Position numbers and translations under genes: made by a program. Below the pieces are notes generated by a model that made no database searches, was not told the DNA's origin, and saw only the letters and a list, made by a program, of their open reading frames with translations. From contig CP141128.1 of assembly GCA_035236585.1 (NCBI GenBank), forward strand, positions 54,053,257-54,117,256: a stretch of DNA of 64,000 nucleotides, in the 5' to 3' direction. Source of the stretch: Warburgia ugandensis (Eukaryota; Streptophyta; Magnoliopsida; Canellales; Canellaceae). Of this stretch, positions 22,841 through 35,400 are shown piece after piece. Position 1 is the stretch's first letter. Every line of letters begins with the position of its first letter.

Positions 22841-25800
22841 TAGTGTAACAACCTTAAAATTTTACTCTTCCATGATCAGGTCATGAGCTTTCAAAAAGTA
22901 TATCTTTAATAGCATAATAATTTGGAATTAAAACTAAAACCATTAGATAATGCTCAGAAGATGGAATCCAACGAGCCAAGGAATGGTGAAAAGCGAGTCT
23001 GTATGAAGGAGCTATGGACTTCAAAGTCAGGGTTATTTCATTAAGTAAAAGAGAAAACAAAAACATAGAAACTTCATGGTGCCATTTTTATATTGGCGAG
23101 GCTCACTGGCGTAACAACCTTAAAAATTTACTATTCCATGATCAGGTTATGAGTATTTGAGAAGTTTAACTTTAATAGCATAATAATTTCACATTAAAGC
23201 TAAAATCATTTGTTAGTACTTAGAAAATGGAATCCAAGGAGCTAAGGAATGCTGAAAATAGAGCTCAGATGATGGAGTTATGGGACTTCAAAGTTGGGGC
23301 TATTTCAGTAACTAAGAGTGAAAAAAAAACATAGAAACCTCGTGGGGCAATTTTCATATTGGCGAGGCTCACTGGTGTAACGACCGTAAAATTTTGCTAT
23401 TCCATGATCAGGTTATGAGTATTTAAGAAGTATATCTTTTAATAGCATAATAATTTCAAGTTAAAGTTGAAACCATTAAGTAGTACTCAGCAAATGGAAT
23501 CTAACGAGACAAGCAACGCTGAAAATATAGTTCGTATGAAGGAGTTATGGGACTTCAAAGTCAGGGCAACTTCATTAAGTAAATGTTAAAAAAAAAGGGA
23601 GAAACCTCATGGGGCAATTATGCTATTGGTGGGGGCGTACTAGTGTAACAACCTTAAAATTTTACTATTCTATCATAACGTTATGAGTTTTTAAGAAGTA
23701 TATCTTCTAATAGCATAATAATTTGAAATTAAAGCTGATACCATTATATAGTATTCAAAAAATGGAATCCAAGGAGCCAAGGAACGCTGAAAATAGAGTT
23801 CGTATGAAGGAGTTATGGGACTTAAAAGTTAGGGATATTTCATTAATTAAAATTGAAAAAGAAAACATAGAAACCTCAAGGGCCATTTTGATAATGGTGG
23901 GGCTCACTGGTGTAGCAACCTTAAAATTTTACTCTTCCATGATAAGGTCATTAGCTTTCAAGAAGTATATCTTTTAATAGCATAATAATTTGAAATTTAA
24001 ACTAAAACCATTAGATAATACTAAGAAAATGGAATCCAACGAGCCAAGAAACGCTGAAAATAGACCTCGTATGAAGGAGTTATGGTACATCGCAATTAGG
24101 GTTATTTCATTAATTAAAAGTGAAAAAGAAAACATAGAAACCTTAGAGGGCCATTTTGATAATGGCGGGGCTCATTGGTGTAACAACCTTAAAATTTTAC
24201 TCTTTCATGATCAGGTCATGAGCTTTCAAGAAGTATATTGTTTAACAGCATAATAAGTTGGAATTAGAACTAAAACCATTAGATAATACTCAGAAAATAG
24301 AATCCAACGAGCTAAGGAATGCTGAAACTAGAGTCCGTATGAAGGAGCTATGGACTTCAAAGTCAGGGTTATTTCATTAAGTAAAAACGAAAGAAAAAAC
24401 ATAGAAACTTCGTGGTGCCATTTTGACATTGGCAAGGCTCACAGGTGTAACAACCTTTAAAATTTTACTATTCCATGATCAGGTTATGAGTATTTAAGAA
24501 GTATAACTTTTAATAGCACAATAATTTTATATTAAAGCTAAAATCATTTTTTAGTAATTAGAAAATTGAATCCAAGGAACCATGGAACGCTGAAAATAAA
24601 GCTCGTATGAAGGAGTTGTGGGACTTCAAAGTTAGGGCTATGTCATTAACTAAGAGTGAAAAAAAAACACAGAAACCTCATGGGGCAATTTTGATATTGG
24701 CGATGCTCACGGGCATAAGAACCTTAAAATTTTTCCATTCCATAATCAGGTTATGAGTATTTAAGAAGTATAACTTTTAATAGCACAATAATTTAAATTA
24801 AAGCTGAAAGCAACTGTTAGTACTTAGAAAATGGAATCCAAGGAGCCAAGGAACACTGACAAAAAAGCTTGTATGAAGGAGCCATGGGACTTCAAAGTCG
24901 GGGCTATTTCATTAGCTAAGAGTGAAAAAAAGTATAGAAACCTCATGGGGCAATTTTGATATTGGCGATGCTCACTGGCGTAACACCCTTAAAATATTAC
25001 CATTCCATGATCAGGTTATGAGTATTTAAGAAGTATATATTTTAATAGCATAATAATTTCAAATTAAAGCTGAAAGCATTATATTGTACTCAGAAAATGA
25101 AATGCAACGAGGCAAGGAACGCTAAAAATAGAGTTCGTATGAAGGAGTTATGGGACTTCAAAGTCAGGGTTACATCATTAAGTCAATATTAATAAAAAAA
25201 GGGAGAAATCTCATGGGGCAATTTTGCTATTGGCAGGGGCGTGCTGGTGTAACAACCTTGAAATTTTACTATTCCATGATAACGTTATGAGTTTTTAAGA
25301 AGTATATCTTCTAATAGCATAATAATCTCAAATTAAAGCTGATACCACTATATAGTATTCAGAAAATGGAATCCAAGGAGCCAAGGAACGCTGAAAATAG
25401 AGTTCGTATGAACGAGTTATGGGGCATCAAAGTTAGGGCTATTTCATTAATTAAAAGTGAAAAAGGAAACATAGAAACCTCAAGGGGCCATTTTGATAAT
25501 GGTGGGGCTCATTGGTGTAGCAACCTTAAAATTTTACTCTTCCATGATAATGTCATTAGCTTTCAAGAAGTATATCTTTTAATAGCATAATAATTTGGAA
25601 TTTAAACTAAAACCATTAGATAATACTAAGAAAATGGAATCGAACGAGCCAAGGAATGCTGAAAATAGAGTCCGTATGAAAGAGCTATGGACTTCAAAGT
25701 CAGGCTTATTTCATTAAGTAAAAGTGAAAAAAAAAACATAGAAACTTCATGGTGCCATTTTGATATTGGCGAGGCTCACAGGTGTAACAACCTTAAAATT

Positions 25801-26556
25801 TGACTATTCCATGATCAGGTTATGAGTATTTAAGAAGTCTGACTTTTAATAGCACAATAATTTCAAATTAAAGCTAAAATCATTTGTTAGTACTTAGAAA
25901 ATGGAATCCAAGGAACTAAGGAACGCTGAAAATAGAGCTCGTATGACAAAGTTATGGAACTTCAAAATCAGGGCTATTTCATTAACTAAGAGTGAAAAAA
26001 ACACATAGAAACCTCATGGGGCAATTTTGATATTGGCTAGGCTCACTGGCGTAACAACCCTAAAAGGTTGCTATTTCATGATCAGGTTATGAGTATTTAG
26101 GAAGTATATGTTTTAATAGCATAATAATTTCAAGTCAAAGTTGAAACCATTAAGTAGTACTTAGAAAATGGAATCTAATGAGACAAGGAATACTAAAAAT
26201 AGAGTTCGCATGAAGGAGTTATGAGACCTCAAAGTCAGGGCTACTTCATTAAGTAAATGTTAAAAAAAAAGGGAGAAACCTCATGGGGCAATTTCACTAT
26301 TGGCGGGGGCGTACTAGTGTAAAAACCTTAAAATTTTACGATTCATTGATAATGTTATGAGTTTTTAAGAAGTATATCTTCTAATAGCATAATAATCTCA
26401 AATTAAAGCTGATACCACTATATAGTATTCAGAAAATGGAATCCAAGGAGCCAAGGAACGCTGAAAATAGAGTTCGTATGAAGGAGTTATGGGGCATCAA
26501 AGTTAGGGCTATTTCAATAATTAAAAGTGAAAAAGAAAACATAGAAACCTCAAGGG

Positions 26557-26573
26557 GCCATTTTGATAATGGC
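26557..26573 (+). other. Example of the conserved monomer hairpin
   Basis: GCCATT-TTGAT-AATGGC, a 6-bp stem. The equivalent LTR 2 sequence (13697-13714, minus strand) is GCCCGT-TTTGAT-ACGGGC, also a 6-bp stem with different bases. Other classes keep shorter stems, such as CAAT-TTTGAT-ATTG in class C and CCAT-TTTGATT-ATGG in the 38-46 kb variant. Confidence 0.65.
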
Positions 26574-27287
26574 GGGGCTCACTGGTGTAGCAACCTTAAA
26601 ATTTTACTCTTCCATGATAAGGTCATGAGCTTTCAAGAAGTATATCTTTTAATAGCATAATAATTTGGAATTTAAACTAAAACCATTAGATAATACTAAG
26701 AAAATGGAATCCAACGAGCCAAGGAATGCTGAAAATAGAATCCGTATGAAGGAGCTATGGACTTCAAAGTCAGGCTTATTTCATTAAGTAAAAGTGAAAA
26801 AAAAAAACATAGAAACTTCATGGTGCCATTTTGATATTGGCGAGGCTCACTGGGGTAACAACCTTAAAATTTGACTATTCCATGATCAAGTTATGAGTAT
26901 TTAAGAAGCCTAACTTTTAATAGCATAATAATTTCAAATTAAAGCTAAAATCATTTGTTAGTACTTAGAAAATGGAATCCAACGGGCCAAGGAATGCTGA
27001 AAATAGAGTCCGTATGAAGGAGCTATGGACTTCAAAGTCAGGGTTATTTCATTAAGTAAAAGTGAAGAAAAAAAAACATAGAAACGTCGTGGTGCCATTT
27101 TGATATTGGCGAGGCTCACTGGGGTAACAACCTTAAAATTTTACTATTCCATGATGAGGTTATGAGTATTTAAGAAGTCTAACTTTTAATAGCACAATAA
27201 TTTCAAATTAAAGCTAAAATCATTTGTTAGTACATAGAAAATGGAATCCAAGGAACCAAGGAACGATGAAAATAGAGCTCGTATGAC

Positions 27288-29430
27288 TGTGATGGCCGGG
27301 GTTTTTATATGATGCAAATTTGATAAAAAGGCAAGATCTCTTGTTTTAAAAATATGAAATGCATGAAAATCTTTTTGTTTTGGAAAACAATCTTTTGTAT
27401 AAAACCCCGAGTGTCGAAACACATTTTCGAATTATCTAGCCATGGCAATGTTTTAAATCAACATTATTCCCAAGAAAGTGTTGGTCACAGCCTCAGCTAT
27501 AAAGAGTAACTACAATCAAATAACATTGAAAGATAAGGTAGGGGTTTACTTACTTCCACTTAGTCTGGGTGTCTTCTGTCACAAGCGTTCCTTGCTCTTA
27601 AGTGTTTACTTTGTGTCCAAGAAATGTTGAGGATTGGGTGAGTATATACTATACTCAGTAGGAGTCCATTACTACTAGTTTTACAATGCATGCTATATTT
27701 AAAATCATATGCTCTTTCAAGACATGTGCAGGTTTTAACACTCATGCTCAATATCGATATCAAAAACCATTGCCAAACTAAAATACTAACGACTTAAAGA
27801 ATCGCACAAACCAAGTCGAAAGTATCATATATATCATAACATAATGATATTCATAAGATGCTTCATTGAATCGAACTCATGGATATCTAGTATGGTATGG
27901 TCAACCAACCTCATATCATGCCATATGTAATGCAAATAAGTCTACGAAACCATAGGGTCCAACTATACCCACGACCTCGGTGCTGTGTGCTCCCTGGGTA
28001 CCTAGGGACACAGCGTCATAGCCTCCATAGGGCATATGACACATCGACCCAGTGTCGTGACACCAGTGGTAGCCCCCTGTACCACAAGCAGTCGACGTAG
28101 GGACATGCCCTTTTTGGGCGTGGTACCCAATCCACCTAGTAGTGGTAGAGGTTGGGAGGCTACCCCAACCTCTTAGCATAGTGCCCATGAGCTTACTAGC
28201 CCAAATCATATACGATCAAACAAGCAAAAACATCTCTTTTTCAAAACCTGTCCTCTTTGTGTCCCTCACAACTGCCTGGCCCTCACAACTGCCTACCCAG
28301 CGTCTTTTGAGTACTCCAAAGTCTTTTGGTAACCCTCAAGGACATGCAATTTTTCAAGAACTCAATGCTCACAAATCATACAATGTATGCAATTGTTTGC
28401 AAAACATATCTATGCATAAAGCATTTATCATATGTACGCTGAACTCGTTTATAAGATTAAATTATGCTAATCAAATCGTATAACTTATACTTAAAGCATG
28501 CATTCAAAACAATCATGGCTCTATTTAAAAGTCTAGTAGTGATAGAGCACCTACCTGGCTAGGTTGTGCTAACCCCTTTGTCCTCGTACGCTCCTTAACA
28601 TGGTTTGGGGAATCAAGGTTAGTTTGGCCTATCTTTTATAAGTTTTAGAGTGGTTGGTCTTATTACTTAGGCATTAAGGGTTCATCCCCATTCCTATGGG
28701 TGTCCTAAGGTCCTAAGTGGGCCTTGGTATCATCAGTTTTCCAAAGGTCTAGTGGCCACACGCCACCATCCTATTCTATGGGTCATGCCCACCTTAGATT
28801 GGGCCTTGATTAGGGATTTTATAGTTTGGGTGTGTCCGCGTCGTCGACACAGACACAACACCTTTCGTGGCGCCTCAATCGAAGCTCTAGATCTCAAGTT
28901 ATAAGCCTTTTAGTATCACATGTACATACAGGCCTTTAAGAGGTGAAATCCCAGAACGCTAGCGCGTTGCGCGTCAGCGGCATGAGCCCCAGTGGGCGCG
29001 TCTGGAGACGCGCTGGATTCCCGCCCGTCTTTTTCATTTGCGAGTGCGTACACAGACGTGCTCACTGGTTTCTCTTGAACACGGACGACATGTTTCGTCT
29101 AGGGTCAGGCGACTTATTCGTTGGGGGACCGGGGCATCCTTGGGATGCCTTGGTTCGACCCTGTCAAACCAGTGCGGCCCAGGGATCGTTCGTGGGTCCT
29201 TTGTGACTCTCTAAGGCTCTATTTTGCTTGATTTTTCATGCAAAAACTTAGGGAAACTTAGCCTAGGACTAATGTGAAGACAGGTTTTGAGGGATTTTGG
29301 GCATACCTGGCTCGTTGTTGGGTTTTTCTCCACGTTTCTCATCTTGGTTGCTTCTTCAAAATGGGTTTTTTCCCAAGCTTTTGGGCTGCCATTAGAGGCG
29401 CCCAAGAGCTCTATTTATAGGGCTATAAGA
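27288..29430 (-). mobile_element. LTR 3, truncated solo LTR (distal U3 missing)
   Basis: Begins TGTGATGGCCGGGG on the + strand and follows the LTR 2/4 family to just past the TATA box. There it joins satellite DNA (CTATAAGATGGAGTTTG) at about 29430. About 400 bp of distal U3, the part that resembles the satellite monomer, is absent, and no target duplication is left. This is as expected if recombination between the LTR and the array, or a deletion, removed it. Its middle (28030-28220: GTCGACGTAGGGACATGCCC, GGTGGATTGGG on the complement) matches the LTRs of the 54.9-64 kb array, so it belongs to that subfamily. No coding potential is supported. Confidence 0.82.
29412..29419 (-). promoter_or_regulatory. 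Candidate TATA box of LTR 3
   Basis: The minus strand reads CCCTATAAATAGAGC, the same box as LTR 2. Only about 10 bp of LTR remain upstream before satellite begins, so any upstream control elements have been lost. Confidence 0.55.
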
Positions 29431-32400
29431 TGGAGTTTGTATGAAGCAGTTATGGGACTTCAAAGTTGGGGCTATTTCATTAATTAAAAGTGAAAAAGAA
29501 AACGTAGAAACCTCCGGGGCTTATTTTGATAATGGCGGGGCTCACTATTGTAACAACCTTAAAATTTTACTCTTCCATGATCAGGTCATGAGCTTTCAAG
29601 AAGTATATCTTTTAATGGCATAATAATTTGGAATTAAAACTAAAACCATTCGATAACACGCAGAAAATGGAATCCAACGAGCCAAGGAATGCTGAAATAG
29701 AGTCCGTATGAAGGAGCTATGGACTTCAAAGTTAGGGTTATTTCATTGAGTAAATGTGAAAAAAAAACATAGAAACTTCATGGTGCCATTTTGATATTGG
29801 CAAGGCTCACTGGTGTAACAACCTTAAATTTTTACGATTCCATGATCAGGTTATGAGTATTTAAGAAGTATGACTTTTAATAGCATAATAATTTCAAATT
29901 AAAGTTGAAATCATTTGTTAGTACTTAGAAAATGGAATCCAAGGAGCCAAGGAACACTGAAAATAGAGCTCGTATGAAGGAGTTGTGGTACTTCAAAGCC
30001 AGGGCTATTTCATTAACTAAGAGTGAAAAAAGAACATAAAAACCTCATGGGGCAATTTAGATATTGGCGATGCTCACTGGCGTAACAACCTTAAAATATT
30101 ACTATTCAATGATCAGGTTATAAGTTTTTAAGAAGTATTTCTTTTAATAGCATCATAATTTCAAATTAATGTTGAAACCATTAGATAGTACTCAGAAAAT
30201 GGAATGCAACAAGCCATCGAACGTTGAACATAGAGCTTGTATGAAGAAGTTATGTGACTTCAAATTCAGGGTTACTTCATTAAATAAATGTTAAAAAAAA
30301 AAAAAAAGGGAGAAACCTCATGGGGCAATTTTGCTATTGGCGGTGGCGTACTGGTGTAACAACCTTAAAATTTTACTATTCCATGATAATGTTATGAGTT
30401 TTTAAGAACTATATCTTCTAATAGCATAATAATTTCAAATTAAAGCTAATACCACTAAAAAGTATTCAGAAAATGGAATCCAAGGAGCCAAGGAACGCTG
30501 AAAATAGAGTTCATATGAAGGAGTTATGGGACTCCAAAGTTAGGGCTACTTCATTAATTAAAAGTGAAAAGACAACATAGAAACCTCAGGGGGCCATTTT
30601 AATAATGGTGGGGTTCACTGGTGTAACAACCTTAAAATTTTACTCTTCCATGATAAGGTCATGAGCTTTACAGAAGTATATCTTTTAATAGCATAATAAT
30701 TTGGAATTAAAACTAAAACCATTAAATAATACTCAGAAAATGGAATCCAATGAGCCAAGGAATACTGAACTAGAGTCCGTATGAAGGAGCTATGGACTTC
30801 AAAGTCAGGGTTATTTCATCAAGTAAAAGTGAAAAACAACATAGAAACATCGTGGTGCAATTTGATATTGGCGAGGCTCACTGGTCTAACAACCTTAAAA
30901 TTTTGCTATGGCATGATCAGGTTATGAGTATTTAGGGAGTATATCTTCTAGTAGTATAATAATTTCAAATTAAAGCTGAAACCATTAGATAGTACTCATA
31001 AATGGGAATCCAACGAGCCAAGGAAAGCTTAAAATAGAGTTCGTATGAAGGAGTTATGGGACTTCAAAGTCAAGGCTACTTCATTAGGTAAATGTTAGAA
31101 AAAGTGGGAGAAACCTCATGGGGCAATTTTGCTATTAGCGGGGGGGTACTGGTGTTATAACCTTAAAATTTTACTATTCCACAATATCGTTATGAGTTTT
31201 TAAGAAGTATATCTTCTAATAGCATAATAATTTCAAATTAAAGTTGATATGATTATATAGTATTTAGAAAATGGAATGCAGCGAGCCAAGGAACGCTGAA
31301 AATAGAGTTCATATGAGGGAGTTGTGCGACTTCAAAGTTAAGGCTATTTCATTAATTAAAAGTGAAAAATAAAACATAGAAACCTTAGCGGGCCATTTTG
31401 ATAATGGCGGGGCTCAATGGTGTAACAACCTTAAAATTTTACTCTTCCATGATCAGGTCACGAGCTTTCAAGAAGTATATGTTTTAATAACATAATAATT
31501 TGGAATTAAAACTAAAACCATTAGATAATACTCAGAAAATGGAATCCAACTAGCCAAGGAATGCTGAAAATAGAGTTGGTATGAAGGAGCTTTGGACTTC
31601 AAAGTCAGGGTTATTTCATTAAGTAAAAGTGTAAAAGAAGCCTAGAAACTTCGTGGTGCCATTTTGATATTGGCGAGGCTCGCTAATGTAGCAACCTTAA
31701 AATTTTACTATTCCATGATCAGGTTATGAGTATTTAAGAAGTATATCTTTTCATAGTATAAGAATTTCAAATTAAAGCTGAAACCATTAGATAGTACTAA
31801 GAAAATGGAATCCAACGAGCCAAGGAAAGATGAAAATAGAGTTCTTATGAAGCAGTTATGGGACATCAAAGTTAGAAAAAAAGGGAGAAACCTCATGGGG
31901 CAATTTTACTATTGGCGGGGGCGTACTGGTGTAACAACCTTAAAATTTTACTATTCCACGACAACGTTACGAGATTTCAAGAAGTATATCCTTTAATAGC
32001 ATAATAATTTCAAATTAAAGTTGATAACATTATATAGTATTCAGAAAATGGAATCCAACGAGCCAGGGAATACTGAAAATAGACTTCGTATGAAGGAGTT
32101 ATGGGACTTCAAAGCTAGGGTTATTTCATTAATTAAAAGTGAAAAAGAAAACATAGAAACTTCAGGGGGCCATTTTGATAATGGTGGGGCTCACTGGTGG
32201 AACAACCTTAAAATTTTACTCTTCCATGATCAGGTCATGAGCTTTCAAGAGGTATATATTTTAATAGCATAATAATTTGGAATAAAAACTAAAACCATTA
32301 GATAATACACAGAAAACGGAATCCAACGAGCCAAGGAATGCTGAAAATAGAGTCCGTATGAAGCAGCTATGGACTTCAAAGTCAGGGTTATTTCATTAAG

Positions 32401-35400
32401 TGAAAGTGAAAAAAAAACATAGAAACTTCATGGTGCCATTTTGATATTGGCGAGGCTCACTGGTGTAACAACCTTAAAATTTTACTCTTCCATAATCAGG
32501 TCATGAGCTTTCAAGAAGTATATCTTTTAATAGCGTAATAATTTGGATTTAAAACTAAAACCATTAGATAATACTCAGAAAATGGAATCCAAAGAGCCAA
32601 GGAATGCTAAAAATAGTGTCTGTATGAAGGAGCTATGGACTTCAAAGTCAGGGTTATTTCATTAAGTATAAGTGAAAAAAAACCATAGAAACTTCAAGCT
32701 GCCATTTTGATATTGGCGAGGCTCACTGGTGTAACAACCTTAAAATTTTACTATTCCATGATCAGGTTATGAGTATTTAAAAGGTATAACTTTTAACAGC
32801 ATAATAATTTTGAATTAAAGCTAAAATCATTTGTTAGTACTTACAAAATGGAATTCAAGGACCCAAGGAACGCTGAAAATGGAGCTCGTATGAAGGAGTA
32901 TGGGACTTTAAAGTCAGGGCTATTTCATTAACTAAGAGTGAAAAAAAAAAAACATAGAAACCTCATGGGGTAATTTTGATATTGACGAGGCTCACTGGCA
33001 TAACAACCTTAAAATATTTCTATTCCATGATCAGTTTACGAGTATTTAAGAAGTATTTCTTGTAATAGTATAATAATTTGAAATTAAAGCTGAAACCATC
33101 AGATAGTACTCAGAATATGGAATGCAACGAACCAAGGAACGCTGAAAATGGAGTTCGTATGAAGGAGTTATGGGACTTCAACGTTAGGCTATTTCATTAA
33201 TTAAAAGTGAAAAAGAAAGCATAGAATCCTCAGGGGGCCATTTTGATAATGGCAGGGCTCATTGGTGCAACAACCTTAAAATTTTACTCTTGCATGATCA
33301 GGTCATGAGCTTTCAAGAAGTATATCTTTTAATGGCATAATAATTTGGTATTGAAACTACAACCATTAGATAATACACACAAAATGGAATCCAACAAGCC
33401 AAGGAATGCTAAAAATAGAGTCCGTATGAAGGAACTATGGACTTCAAAGTCAGGGTTATTTGATTAAGTAAAAGTGAAAGAGAAACTTAGAAACTTCGTT
33501 GTGCCATTTTTATATTGGCGTAACGCACTGGTGTAACAACCTTAAAATTTTACTCTTCGATGATCAGGTCATGAGCTTTCAAGAAGTACATCATTTAATA
33601 GCATAATAATTTGGGATTAAAACTAAAACCATTAGATAATACTCAGAAAATGGAATCCAACGAGCCAAGGAATGCTGAAAATAGAATCTGTATGAAGGAG
33701 CTATGGACTTCAAAGTCAGGGTTATTTCATTGAGTAAAAGTTAAAAAAAAAACATAGAAACTTCATGGTGACATTTTGATATTGGCTAGGCTCACTGGTG
33801 TAATAGCCTTAAAATTTTACTATTCCATGATCAGGTTATGAGTATTTAAAAAGTATAACTTTTAATAGCATAATAATTTCAAATTAAAGCTGAAATCATT
33901 TGTTAGTACTTAGACGGAGTATGGGACTTCAAAGTCAGGGCTATTTCATTAACTAAGAGTGAAAAAAAAAAGCATAGAAACTTCATGGGGCAATTTTGAT
34001 ATTGGCGAGGCTCACTAGCATGGCAACCTTAAAATTTTGCTATTCCATGATCAGGTTATGAGTATTTAAGAAGTACATCTTTTAATAGCATAATAATTTC
34101 AAATTTAAATTGAAACCATTAGATAGTACTCAGAAAATGGAATTGAACGGGCTTAGGAACGTCCAAAATAAAGTTTGTATGAAAGAGTTATGGGACTTTA
34201 AAGTCAGGGCTACTTCATTAAGTAAATGTTAAAAAAAAAGGGACAAACCTCATGGGGCAATTTTGCTATTGGAGGTGGCGCACTGGTGTAACAACCTTAA
34301 AATTTTACTATTCCATAATAACGTAATGTGTTTTTAATTTCAAATTAAAGCTGATAGCATTATATAGTATTCAGAAAATGGAATCCAATGAACCAAGGAA
34401 CGCTGAAAATAGAGTTCGAATGAAGGAGTTATGGGACTTCAAAGGTAGGGATATTTCATTAATTAAAAGTGAAAAAGAAAACATGGAAACCTCACAGGGC
34501 CATTTTGATAATGGCGGGGCTCACTGGTGTAACAACCTTAAAATTTTATTCTTCCACGATTAGGTCATGAGCTTTCAAGTGGTATATCTTTTAATAGCAT
34601 AATAATTTGGAATTAAAACTAAAAACATTAGATAATACACAAAAAATGGAATCCAATGAGCCAAGGAATGCTGAAAATAGAGTCCGTATGAAGGAGCTAT
34701 GGACTTAAAAGTCAGGGTTGTTTCATTAAGTATAAGTGAAAAAAAAAACATAGAAACTTCATGCCGCCATTTTGATATTGGAGAGGCTCACTGGTGTAAC
34801 AACCTTAAAATTTTACTATTCCATGATTAGGTTATGAGTATTTAAGAAGTATAACTTTTAATAGCATAATAATTTCAAAATAAAGCTAAAATCATTTGTT
34901 AGTACTTAGAAAATGAAATTCAAGGAGCCAAGGAACGCTGAAAATAGAGTCCGTATGAAGGAGCTATGGACTTCAAAGTCAGGGTTATTTCATTAAGTAA
35001 AAGTGAAAAAAAAAAAAACATAGAAACTTCATGGTGCCTTTTTGATATTGGCGAGGCTCACTGGGGTAACAACCTTAAAATTTTACTATTCCATGATGAG
35101 GTTATGAGTATTTAAGAAGTCTAACTTTTAATAGCACAATAATTTCAAATTAGAGCTAAAATCATTTGTTAGTACATAGAAAATGGAATCCAAGGAACCA
35201 AGGAATGATGAAAATAGAGTTCGTATGAAGGAGTTATGGGACTTCAAAGTTAGGGCTATTTCATTAATTAAAAGTGAGAGGGCAATTTTTCTTTTGGCGA
35301 GGGCGCACTTGTGTAACAACCTTAAAATTTTACTATTCCATGATAACGTTACGATTTTTTAAGAAGTATATCTTCTAATAGCATACTAATTTGAAATTAA

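Larger units (their letters stand above)
13993..27287 (+). repeat. Satellite block 3: ~50 monomers
   Basis: Same 268-bp family, all in + polarity. The A-B-C-D order is clear in places: class A monomers at 25366 and 26436 are 1070 bp (4 monomers) apart. A 5-monomer period links 17281 with 18613, where the odd variants AAATTTCACTC and TACGCAGTAAATATAATCC are both repeated. The tract of A residues after GTGA varies widely and is longest near 18306. Several monomers have internal deletions (17030, 19925-19950, 22806). The block ends at LTR 3. Confidence 0.97.
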
